Program-made: the position numbers and the translations under genes
Part shown: positions 1 through 5,815 of the stretch, piece by piece
Numbering within the stretch: the first letter of the stretch is position 1
Layout of the letters: every line of letters begins with the position of its first letter
The notes under the pieces: model-generated
Told to the model about the DNA's origin: nothing
The model's database searches: none
The model's input: the letters and a program-made list of their open reading frames with translations, nothing else
Origin: Spirillospora albida
Lineage (GTDB): Bacteria; Actinomycetota; Actinomycetes; Streptosporangiales; Streptosporangiaceae
Reading direction: 5' to 3'
DNA: 10,265 bases
NCBI RefSeq assembly: GCF_000718255.1
Contig: NZ_JOFJ01000039.1
Span: 1 to 10,265, forward strand

Positions 1-50
1 CCTGGGTGAAATGCCGCCTCTGTCGTGCCAACGACCTTCCCTTCCGGTTC

Positions 51-70
51 TCCCCAACCCTAGTTGGGGA
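51..70. repeat. Perfect 8-bp inverted repeat with 4-nt loop
   Basis: TCCCCAAC (51-58) and GTTGGGGA (63-70) are perfect inverted copies separated by CCTA. A second, smaller inverted repeat follows at 76-88 (CCGGA, 3 nt, TCCGG). No T-run follows on either strand, so this is not a classical intrinsic terminator. The pair lies about 175 bp beyond the stop codon of the UvrA-like gene and could be a terminator between it and a gene off the left edge, or an operator. No gene could be supported in 1-246. Confidence 0.5.
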
Positions 71-246
71 CCTGTCCGGAAGATCCGGGGCGCCTCAGAC
101 GGCAGCGCGCCGAATCAACGGCGCCCGCCGGCCCGCCATGACGACTGCGGCACGCACGATCGACGGGTGGATCTCGAGGGTCGGCACGCCGCGGGGTGCT
201 CCGGCAGGGAGGGTTCCGCCGCACCGGTGCCCCTTGACCCGACCCG

Positions 247-2484
247 TCAGCTCGGGTCGTCCAGTGACAGGGCGTGAGCGGTGGGGGTGTCGGTGATGTG
301 GGCTACCGGCCCCTGGTAGAGGATGCGGCCGCCGTGGCGGCCGGGGCCGGGGCCCAGGTCGATGAGCCAGTCGGCCTGTTTGACGATGCGGAGGTTGTGT
401 TCGATGACGACGACGGTGTGGCCGTGGTCGACGAGGTCGTCCAAGGCGGTGAGCAGGGTGTCGATGTCGTTCAGGTGCAGGCCGGTGGTGGGTTCGTCCA
501 GGACGTAGAGGGCGCGGTCGGGGGCGGTGCGCAGTTCCCTGGCGATTTTGACGCGCTGGCATTCGCCGCCCGACAGGGTGGTGAGGCGCTGGCCGAGTCG
601 GAGGTAGCCGAGGCCGACGCTCTCGAGATGGCGCAGGGCGCGGGCGATCGCAGGGTCGGGCAACCGGTGGACCGCCTCGACGATGGTGAGGTCCTCGACG
701 TCGGCGATGGTCAGACCGTCGACGGTGTGCCGGAGCGCCTCGGGGGTGAAGCGGCGCCCCTGGCAGGTCTCGCAGACGGTCTCCTGGCCGTCCATGAAGG
801 CCAGGTCGGTGTAGAGGGTGCCGGCCCCGCCGCACTGCGGACAGCCCCCGGCGGAGTTGGGGCTGAACAGGCCCGCCGCAACGCCGTTGCGCCGGGCGAA
901 GAGCCTGCGGATCGCCGGGGCGATCCCGGTGTAGGTGACGGGCGTGGAGCGGCGGTTGGTGCTGACCGGCCGCTGATCGATCACGACGGCCTCGTGCTGG
1001 TCGACGAGCTCGGCGGCCAGGCTGGACTTGCCCGACCCGGCGACGCCGGTGAGGACGGTCAGCACCCCGGCCGGGATGTCGACCGTCAGATTCTGAAGGT
1101 TGTTGCGCCGGGCGCCGACGACGGTGATCTGTCCGCGTGCCGGCCGCGGCCGGGCCTTGGCGGGCCGCCGCCGGGCGAGGGCGCGGGCGGTCGGGGTGTC
1201 CGCGCGGGTGAGCTCGGCGAAGGTGCCCTGGAAGACGAGAGAGCCGCCGTGGCCGCCCGCGCCGGGCCCGATCTCGACGATCTGGTCGGCGACGGCCATG
1301 ACCTCCGGGTCGTGCTCGACGACCAGGACGGTGTTGCCGCGCTCGCGCAGCCGGTGCAGCATCCCGGTCATCGCGGCGACGTCGCGCGGGTGCAGGCCGA
1401 CGGTCGGCTCGTCGAAGACGTACAGCATCTCGATCAGACTGCTGCCCAGGTGCTTGACGGTCTTGACGCGCTGCGCCTCGCCGCCCGACAGCGTCGGGGT
1501 GGGGCGGCCGAGGGCGAGGTAGCCGAGGCCGATCGCGACCAGGGCGTCCAGCCGTTCGCTCAGCGCGGTCACGACCGGCTGCACGCCCGGCTCGTCCACC
1601 TGGGGGATCAGCTGGGCCAGTTCCTCGATCTCCATGCGGGCCATCGCGCCGATGGTGCGGCCGAGCACGGTGGCGGTCCGGGCGGCGTGGTTGAGCCGGT
1701 CGCCGTGGCAGTCGGGGCAGGTCTGCGCGCGGGTGAAGCGGGCGATGACGTCCTGTTTGCGGTCGGACAGGTCATCAGAGGTGTGCAGGTAGATGCGTTC
1801 GAACCGTTCGACGACGCCCTCATAGGACTTCGGAGGCTTGGTGCCCAGGCGGGCGGCGTGCTCTCCGCCGAACAGCAACGCGTCGCGCTCGTCCTGGGTC
1901 CAGTCGCGCAGCGGGGTGTCCGCGTCGAAGCTGCCGATGTCGGCGTATTGGGCGTACCAATAGCCGCCGGCGCCGAAGCCGGGCAGCAGGATCGCGCCCT
2001 CGCGCAGCGACCGGTCGAGGTCCAGGAAGCGGTCGACGGCGGTGACCACGCGCTCGCCGAGGCCCGAGCAGGCCGGGCACATCCCGGCGGCGTCGTTGAA
2101 GGAGAAGTGGTTGGACTCGCCGACGTGCGGGGTGCTGACGCGGGAGAACAGCAGCCGCAGGTAGGTCCAGGCGTCGGTGGCGGTGCCCAGGGTGGAGCGG
2201 GCGTTGCCGCCCAGGCGCCGCTGGTCGATCACCACGACCGGCGACAGGCCCTCGATCCGCTCGACGTCGGGCCGCGCCCACTTGGGCAGCCGGTTGCGGG
2301 CGAACGGCGGGAAGGTCTCGTTGAGCTGGTGTCCGGCCTCGGCGGCGATCGTGTCGAACACCAGCGACGACTTGCCCGACCCCGACACGCCGGCGAACAC
2401 GATCATCTGTCCGCGTGGCACGTCGAGGTCCAGGGAGCGCAGATTGTTGGTCCGGGCGCCCCGGATCCGGATCAGCTGGGTCAT
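247..2484 (-). CDS. UvrA-like ABC ATPase, drug-resistance type, no UvrB-binding domain
   Basis: This 745-aa cytoplasmic protein has two ABC ATPase halves in the UvrA arrangement. Half one has Walker A GVSGSGKSS (32-40), signature LSGGEAQRVK (332-341), Walker B ending in DEP (to 360) and switch His391. Half two has Walker A GVAGSGKSS (480-488), signature LSGGECQRVK (637-646), Walker B ending in DEP (to 665) and His696. One zinc module is intact (C548-x2-C551-x19-C571-x2-C574), and the pairs C136/C139 and C256/C259 are present. Canonical UvrA is about 940-950 aa. Here RVSTPH (115-120) runs almost directly into FSFN (127-130), so the first CxxC and the whole UvrB-binding domain are absent. This is the build of UvrA-like self-resistance proteins such as DrrC, thought to act on drug-bound DNA rather than in normal excision repair. 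The ATG at 2484 has no Shine-Dalgarno but sits 7 nt after TAGCGT, suggesting a leaderless mRNA. A WYL regulator is divergent 62 bp away. The family is certain; the substrate is unknown. Confidence 0.95.
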   Translation of the reverse strand: MTQLIRIRGARTNNLRSLDLDVPRGQMIVFAGVSGSGKSSLVFDTIAAEAGHQLNETFPPFARNRLPKWARPDVERIEGLSPVVVIDQRRLGGNARSTLGTATDAWTYLRLLFSRVSTPHVGESNHFSFNDAAGMCPACSGLGERVVTAVDRFLDLDRSLREGAILLPGFGAGGYWYAQYADIGSFDADTPLRDWTQDERDALLFGGEHAARLGTKPPKSYEGVVERFERIYLHTSDDLSDRKQDVIARFTRAQTCPDCHGDRLNHAARTATVLGRTIGAMARMEIEELAQLIPQVDEPGVQPVVTALSERLDALVAIGLGYLALGRPTPTLSGGEAQRVKTVKHLGSSLIEMLYVFDEPTVGLHPRDVAAMTGMLHRLRERGNTVLVVEHDPEVMAVADQIVEIGPGAGGHGGSLVFQGTFAELTRADTPTARALARRRPAKARPRPARGQITVVGARRNNLQNLTVDIPAGVLTVLTGVAGSGKSSLAAELVDQHEAVVIDQRPVSTNRRSTPVTYTGIAPAIRRLFARRNGVAAGLFSPNSAGGCPQCGGAGTLYTDLAFMDGQETVCETCQGRRFTPEALRHTVDGLTIADVEDLTIVEAVHRLPDPAIARALRHLESVGLGYLRLGQRLTTLSGGECQRVKIARELRTAPDRALYVLDEPTTGLHLNDIDTLLTALDDLVDHGHTVVVIEHNLRIVKQADWLIDLGPGPGRHGGRILYQGPVAHITDTPTAHALSLDDPS

Positions 2485-2491
2485 GAGGGCG

Positions 2492-2497
2492 ACGCTA
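2492..2497 (-). promoter_or_regulatory. Candidate -10 box for leaderless UvrA-like mRNA
   Basis: On the minus strand TAGCGT (TANNNT) is followed by exactly 7 nt and then the ATG at 2484. No Shine-Dalgarno lies in between. In actinobacteria this spacing is typical of transcripts that start at the A of the start codon. No clear -35 hexamer is visible. The region where one would lie overlaps the palindrome at 2511-2534. Confidence 0.4.
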
Positions 2498-2510
2498 CGA
2501 GTAGATGCGG

Positions 2511-2534
2511 CCGGAAATCGTCCGCGATTGGCGG
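2511..2534. promoter_or_regulatory. Imperfect palindrome, candidate WYL-regulator operator
   Basis: Arms AATCG (2516-2520) and CGATT (2525-2529) flank TCCG. Outer arms CCG (2511-2513) and CGG (2532-2534) also pair, giving 8 paired positions in each half of a 24-bp site. It is in the 62-bp gap between the divergent UvrA-like and WYL genes. It lies just upstream of the regulator's ribosome binding site and near the expected -35 of the UvrA-like gene. That placement fits autoregulation and control of the neighbour; binding by the WYL protein is inferred. Confidence 0.45.
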
Positions 2535-2546
2535 GAGACTGGGGTC

Positions 2547-3497
2547 ATGGCCGATGTCACGCACAGAGTCCTCGCCCTGCTGGCGGTGTTGCAGACGGGC
2601 CGGTTCTTCGGTGGCGACGAACTGGCCGTCCGGTTGGAGGTCAGCGCGCGCACGCTGCGCCGCGACGTCGACCGGCTGCGTGCTTACGGCTATCCGGTCG
2701 AGACGCGTCCGGGGCCGGGCGGCTACTACCGTCTGGCGGCCGGGACGACCATGCCCCCGCTGCTGCTGGAGGACGACGAGGCGATCGCGACGCTCTTGGG
2801 CCTGGCGGTGCTGGCCTCCTCCGGCGGGGCGCAGGAGGGAAGCCTGGACGAGGCGGCGGCCCGCGCCTACGGCAAGGTCGACCAGTACCTGCCTCGACGG
2901 CTGCGGCCGCGGGCGGCGGCATTGCGGGCGGGCCTGGAGACCGAACGCACCCCCGCCCCGCACACCAGCGCCGAGACGATGAGCGTGCTCGCCGACGCCA
3001 TCCAGCACACACACGTGGTGACGTTCGACTACACGAGCCCCTCCGGAACCGTGACCTCACGGCGTGCCGAGCCGCACCGCCAGATCCACCACCTGCTGCG
3101 CTGGTACCTGCTCGCCTGGGACACCGGCCGCCAGGATTGGCGCGTCTTCCGCATCGACCGCATCGCCGACCTGCGCGACACCGGCCGCGCCTTCCCCCCG
3201 CGCCCCCTGCCCGCCGACACCGCCCTTGCCTACCTGCGCCAAGGCCTGCACCGCGACCGCCGGCGCGTCGTCCTGACCATCGAGGCCCCTCTCACCACCG
3301 TCGCCGACGCCTTCCGTCACCAGGACGCCGCTCTCACCGCCCTGACCCCCACCCGCACCCGAGCCGTCCTGCACCTGGACTCCTGGCCCTGGCTCCTGCT
3401 CCATCTGGCCTCCCTCAGCACCGACTTCACCATCGAGGAGCCCGCCGCCTTCCGCGCCGCCTGCCACCAGTTCGCCCACCGTCTATCTCGCGCCTGA
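2547..3497 (+). CDS. HTH/WYL-domain transcriptional regulator (YafY/DeoR-like)
   Basis: This 316-aa protein has an N-terminal winged HTH at about residues 3-60, with recognition-helix region SARTLRRDVDRLR, followed by the linker PPLLLEDDEA common in this family. A WYL domain follows at about 140-190, with W166-Y167-L168 and FRIDRI (181-186), then a C-terminal WCX-like extension. WYL domains bind ligands, in some cases nucleic acid or nucleotides, and several actinobacterial members (PafBC type) control DNA-damage responses. An ATG at 2505 is also in frame, but 2547 is preferred: GGGAG (2533-2537) precedes it by 9 nt, and the family usually begins just ahead of the HTH. It is divergent from the UvrA-like gene and probably regulates it. 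The ligand is unknown. Confidence 0.93.
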   Translation: MADVTHRVLALLAVLQTGRFFGGDELAVRLEVSARTLRRDVDRLRAYGYPVETRPGPGGYYRLAAGTTMPPLLLEDDEAIATLLGLAVLASSGGAQEGSLDEAAARAYGKVDQYLPRRLRPRAAALRAGLETERTPAPHTSAETMSVLADAIQHTHVVTFDYTSPSGTVTSRRAEPHRQIHHLLRWYLLAWDTGRQDWRVFRIDRIADLRDTGRAFPPRPLPADTALAYLRQGLHRDRRRVVLTIEAPLTTVADAFRHQDAALTALTPTRTRAVLHLDSWPWLLLHLASLSTDFTIEEPAAFRAACHQFAHRLSRA

Positions 3498-3882
3498 CGA
3501 CCTGGCCGCAGCTGAGCCCGTTGGCGCGGGCGACGGCGAACGCGGCGCGGCGATCACGACGGGCGCGATGGGTTCCGGGATATGCGTCACTATCACGGAG
3601 ACCGCCGCCCACCGGCTGCTGGAACGCACCGAGTCGCACATAGGGCTTCCCCGTTTGGTTGATCGCCGCGGCCGCGCGGCTGCCCGCGCTGCCGCCGCCC
3701 GACCTCCGCAGAGCCGCATCCGGGCCCCTCGCTCGCACGCGACGTCTCCCTCCCAATCCTCGGGGCCAACTGCATGAGACAAACACGCGATCAGCACCAG
3801 AAGCACTGGGGCTGGGGCCACCTCGGGTGTGAGTAGTTGAGGTACAGGAAATCCCGGTGAGATTGATCTTGCTGCGATTCCA
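3498..3882. other. Gap of about 385 bp without a convincing gene
   Basis: Several overlapping short frames are open on both strands, as expected at this GC content, but none has a recognisable domain, ribosome binding site or consistent codon bias. The best candidate is 3568-3777 (+), 69 aa. Its start VTITETAAHRLLERTE faintly recalls the first strand and helix of HesB/IscA-like proteins, but no conserved cysteines follow. I see no clear hairpin, promoter or repeat here. The stretch may be gene debris. Confidence 0.5.
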
Positions 3883-4032
3883 CTACTCCTGCCAGGGCTC
3901 GGGCGTGCTGGGCTCGGGGGCGGTCTCGCATTCTTCGGGTTCGGGCCGGCGGCCGCAGGGTCCGTGTTCTCCGGGTCCGGTGGCGCCGAGGACGCCGGGG
4001 CCCTTTCTACGGTGGGGCGGCGTGGGGATCAC
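3883..4032 (-). CDS. Small 49-aa Pro/Glu-rich ORF, translationally coupled
   Basis: The GTG at 4032-4030 overlaps the TGA stop of the upstream ORF (4031-4029) as GTGA, a typical layout for translational coupling. The product has 49 residues, with a basic N-terminus (HRRKG), two cysteines (C26, C35) and a tail rich in Pro and Glu ending PEPWQE. Third codon positions are nearly all G or C, and the frame stops at TAG (3885-3883). No family is recognised. It could instead be the displaced C-terminal tail of the upstream gene after a frameshift, since it lies only one frame away. Confidence 0.35.
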   Translation of the reverse strand: MIPTPPHRRKGPGVLGATGPGEHGPCGRRPEPEECETAPEPSTPEPWQE

Positions 4033-4448
4033 TGGTCGTCTCCGTTCCGGGCCTGCGCGAGCAGCTGGGCCACCACGTCGTCGGTGCCGTCCTGAGCCTG
4101 GCGGGTGAGGTCGTCCAGCACGGTGCCGCCGTCGATGACCTGGGCAGTGCGCCGTTCCAGCAGCTCCGGGTCGGTGCCGCTGCCGAGGCCGGTGATGCGG
4201 GCACGGACCGGGCGGCGGGGCCCGATGATCTGCACGTCGTCCGGTGAGGCGGCTTCCTCGGCCTCAGCGAGCGCCCGGTGCAGCGAGGCGACCGAGGGGT
4301 GGCGTCCCGCGTTCTTGCCCGTCTTGAGGGTCAGCCGAGATACGGCCGAAAGGGATAGTGGGGCTTCGCGGAGGTTGTCCGTAAGGGGATCCCCCAACGG
4401 ACGGCCTCGATCTTGAATGACGGTGTCAGTGTCCGAAGTCGGGTGCAC
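4029..4448 (-). CDS. Hypothetical protein, 139 aa, possibly 5'-truncated
   Basis: The predicted product has no signal peptide or membrane segment. Its middle, LTLKTGKNAGRHPSVASLHRAL (about 40-61), reads faintly like the end of an XRE-type HTH. The rest is acidic and probably helical (LLERRTAQVIDGG, VAQLLAQARNGDDQ). No family is recognised. The GTG start at 4448 has no convincing ribosome binding site, and the first 28 or so codons lie inside the repeat at 4363-4449. The N-terminus may therefore be repeat sequence joined to a truncated gene, and no later ATG or GTG would preserve most of the protein. It overlaps the 49-aa ORF at its stop. Confidence 0.5.
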   Translation of the reverse strand: MHPTSDTDTVIQDRGRPLGDPLTDNLREAPLSLSAVSRLTLKTGKNAGRHPSVASLHRALAEAEEAASPDDVQIIGPRRPVRARITGLGSGTDPELLERRTAQVIDGGTVLDDLTRQAQDGTDDVVAQLLAQARNGDDQ

Positions 4449-4449
4449 G
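4363..4449 (+). repeat. Left copy of an inverted modular repeat
   Basis: It pairs in inverted orientation with 9226-9302. Module A (4363-4402) matches the complement of 9263-9302 at 28 of 40 positions. Module B (4422-4449) matches the complement of 9226-9253 at 22 of 28. The spacer between modules is 19 nt here and 9 nt in the right copy. Counts were made by eye. Weaker similarity continues outwards to about 4344. A transposon end, a regulatory element and shared gene debris are all possible. The two copies bracket the genes at 4778-9108. Confidence 0.6.
4376..4403. repeat. 28-bp near-palindrome centred on AT
   Basis: The half-sites TGTCCGTAAGGGGA (4376-4389) and, read on the minus strand, CGTCCGTTGGGGGA (4403-4390) agree at 11 of 14 positions and meet at a central AT. 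The length, central dinucleotide and TGTCCGTAA-type outer arms resemble a crossover subsite of a serine resolvase (TGTCYRTTA-like arms). No recombinase gene is in the window. The corresponding stretch of the right copy (9262-9289) is less symmetric. It could equally be an operator. Confidence 0.45.
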
Positions 4450-4490
4450 TGTGACCTGGTAGTTCGGGTGTGGTTGCAGGCGACTTCGGA
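4432..4490. repeat. Inverted pair of module-B cores
   Basis: TCCGAAGTCG (4432-4441) and CGACTTCGGA (4481-4490) are perfect inverted copies. With the adjoining TGCA on the inner side (4444-4447 and 4475-4478) each arm is 16 nt with 14 pairing, around a 27-nt spacer. The right arm also matches plus-strand 9228-9248 at 19 of 21 aligned positions with one extra base. Three copies of this core therefore exist in the window, all outside recognised genes. Confidence 0.55.
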
Positions 4491-4777
4491 ACATCGGGGT
4501 GTCGCGAACCCGCCTGCACTGCGGTGCGTTCCGGCTCGTACCCCAAACCAGCATCGGTATCAGTCGATCACGGCGTGCCGCACCGACGGTGAGGTGCGGA
4601 CAGAGCCGCACCCGTCGCGCCGAGCTCTGGCAGGAGACGATGGGTGCCGCTCAACGAAGCGGATCATCGCCGCTCCACACCGCTGGCAACGCACTCCAAG
4701 TAGCCGATGAGCGGATGCGCAACCGCATGGAGGCAATGGAGGCAGGAGCCGCGGCGGGGCGGCCTCGTCCGCGTGGC
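4449..4777. other. Non-coding 329-bp gap with inverted repeats
   Basis: No supported gene is present. The gap holds the second module-B core (4475-4496), a 7-bp stem (CCGCACC 4578-4584, GGTGCGG 4593-4599, 8-nt loop), a tandem duplication of ATGGAGGCA (4727-4744) and a 5-bp GC stem just beyond the second WYL gene (4748-4763) that may help end its transcript. Base composition is more mixed than in the flanking genes. A CxxC-containing minus-strand frame (CQRCGAAM, about 4670-4700) is open here but has no start signal of its own. Confidence 0.5.
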
Positions 4778-5752
4778 TCAGATGTCCTGCGGCCGTGGCT
4801 CGGTGGCGCGGTGGTAGCGGTCGGCGAGTGCACGCACGAGTTCGACGAGTTCCGCGGGTTTGGTCACGGTGAAGTCGGCGCCGAGCAGGCCGAGGTGAAC
4901 GGCGAGCGCCTCGATGCTGTCCGCGCCGGTGTCCAGCAGGCAGCGGGTGTCGTCGACCGGCGTGATCGTGCCGATGGCGGCGTTGATTCGTTCGGCGAGC
5001 TGTTCGGCTGGTACGTGCACGACGACCTGGGCCCGGTATCGCCAGGCAGCCGACGACACGCCCCGACGTACCTGGTCGATGGCCTCCTCGGGGAGATCGC
5101 GGGGGGTGAATCGGGGACCCGTCGGGGTGCGTGGGTGGAGCCGGTCCACCCGGAACGTCCGCCAGCCGGCCCGCTCGACATCGAACCCGACGAGGTACCA
5201 CCGTCGTCCCCAGTTGACCAGCCGGTATGGTTCCACCTCGCGCCGGCTCTCGGAGCCGTCGTGGCTTCGGTAGTCGAATCGCAGGCGCTCGTGATCCCGG
5301 CAGGCGGCGGCGAGGGCGCTCAGCGTGTCCGCGTCCACCCGTGGGCCCAGGTCGTCCCGCGGTACCGCGACGGCGTACCGCTGGAGGGCGTTGACACGGC
5401 GCCGGAGCCGGGTCGGTAGCACCTGCTCCAGTTTGGCCAGCGCGCGCAGCGAGGTCTCCTCGACTCCGGTGATCGTGCCCCCGGCGGCGGTGCGCAGTCC
5501 GATCGCCACCGCGACCGCCTCTTCATCGTCGAGCAGCAGCGGCGGCAGCGCGGCCCCGGCACCGAGCCGGTAGCCGCCCACCGCGCCTCGGTTGCCGTGC
5601 ACCGGATAGCCGAGGTTTCGCAGGCGTTCCACGTCGTTGCGGACGGTGCGGGTGCTGACCGACAGCCGTTCGGCCAGTTCGGCGCCGGTCCACTCGCGGG
5701 GCGTCTGGAGCAGCGAGAGCAGGCGCAGCAGCCGCGCCGAGGTTTCCAACAT
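4778..5752 (-). CDS. HTH/WYL-domain transcriptional regulator (YafY/DeoR-like)
   Basis: This 324-aa regulator has a winged HTH at residues 3-60 (recognition region STRTVRNDVERLR), a linker PPLLLDDEEA, a WYL domain at about 150-190 with W165-Y166-L167 and the partner segment FRVDRL (180-185), and a C-terminal WCX-like domain at about 225-315. It shares its architecture and several motifs with the regulator at 2547-3497, so they are paralogues, though not recent duplicates. The ATG start begins MLETSARLLRLLSLLQ, typical of the family. GAGGA abuts the ATG directly, too close for ordinary Shine-Dalgarno use, and a stop codon lies 21 nt upstream in frame, so the start cannot move far. It is divergent from the epoxide hydrolase operon and probably controls it; the ligand is unknown. 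Confidence 0.94.
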   Translation of the reverse strand: MLETSARLLRLLSLLQTPREWTGAELAERLSVSTRTVRNDVERLRNLGYPVHGNRGAVGGYRLGAGAALPPLLLDDEEAVAVAIGLRTAAGGTITGVEETSLRALAKLEQVLPTRLRRRVNALQRYAVAVPRDDLGPRVDADTLSALAAACRDHERLRFDYRSHDGSESRREVEPYRLVNWGRRWYLVGFDVERAGWRTFRVDRLHPRTPTGPRFTPRDLPEEAIDQVRRGVSSAAWRYRAQVVVHVPAEQLAERINAAIGTITPVDDTRCLLDTGADSIEALAVHLGLLGADFTVTKPAELVELVRALADRYHRATEPRPQDI

Positions 5753-5773
5753 TCCTCGGAGTCTGCCAGAGCA

Positions 5774-5794
5774 TTAGGAACGGATCCTACCTAA
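5774..5794. promoter_or_regulatory. Inverted-repeat operator candidate between WYL and hydrolase genes
   Basis: The outer arms TTAGG (5774-5778) and CCTAA (5790-5794) pair. The inner, overlapping arms TAGGA (5775-5779) and TCCTA (5785-5789) also pair around ACGGA. The site lies between the divergent WYL gene (start 5752) and hydrolase gene (start 5816), just upstream of the hydrolase -10 candidate. That is where a local repressor or activator of both promoters would bind. Binding by the WYL protein is inferred from position. Confidence 0.5.
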
Positions 5795-5802
5795 ATGGAT
5801 CT

Positions 5803-5808
5803 TACGCT
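5803..5808 (+). promoter_or_regulatory. Candidate -10 box for leaderless hydrolase mRNA
   Basis: TACGCT (TANNNT) is followed by 7 nt and the ATG at 5816, with no Shine-Dalgarno between them. This is the same geometry as at the UvrA-like gene. It argues for 5816 rather than the in-frame ATG at 5795, which lies upstream of this box and also lacks a ribosome binding site. No clear -35 is visible; the expected position falls within the inverted repeat at 5774-5794. Confidence 0.42.
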
Positions 5809-5815
5809 GACGACC

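Noticed and set aside
6..296. A 96-aa plus-strand frame starting with a CxxC (KCRLCRAND)
   Set aside because: A single CxxC with low-complexity sequence after it; no start signal and no family match that I can see.
247..2484. Housekeeping UvrA of nucleotide excision repair
   Set aside because: At 745 aa it is about 200 residues short, and the UvrB-binding domain is absent.
274..2982. A 902-aa open frame on the plus strand antisense to the UvrA-like gene
   Set aside because: It is a shadow frame produced by the high GC content. It has repetitive Gly/Ala/Asp/Val composition and no domain, while the opposite strand encodes an unmistakable UvrA homologue.
2177..3643. A 488-aa plus-strand frame overlapping both the UvrA-like and WYL genes
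   Set aside because: Its composition is Arg/Pro/Ala-rich, it has no domain, and it runs through two well-supported genes in other frames.
3568..3777. A 69-aa plus-strand frame with a faint HesB/IscA-like beginning
   Set aside because: The similarity covers only about 15 residues. The conserved cysteines are missing, the rest is Arg/Ala/Pro-rich and there is no ribosome binding site.
4727..4744. Tandem duplication of ATGGAGGCA as a regulatory or satellite repeat
   Set aside because: Only two 9-bp units are present. It is probably replication slippage downstream of the WYL gene and has no visible role.
4560..5201. A minus-strand frame containing CQRCGAAM, like a zinc ribbon
   Set aside because: Most of it overlaps the WYL regulator in another frame, and the non-overlapping tail has no start codon or ribosome binding site of its own.
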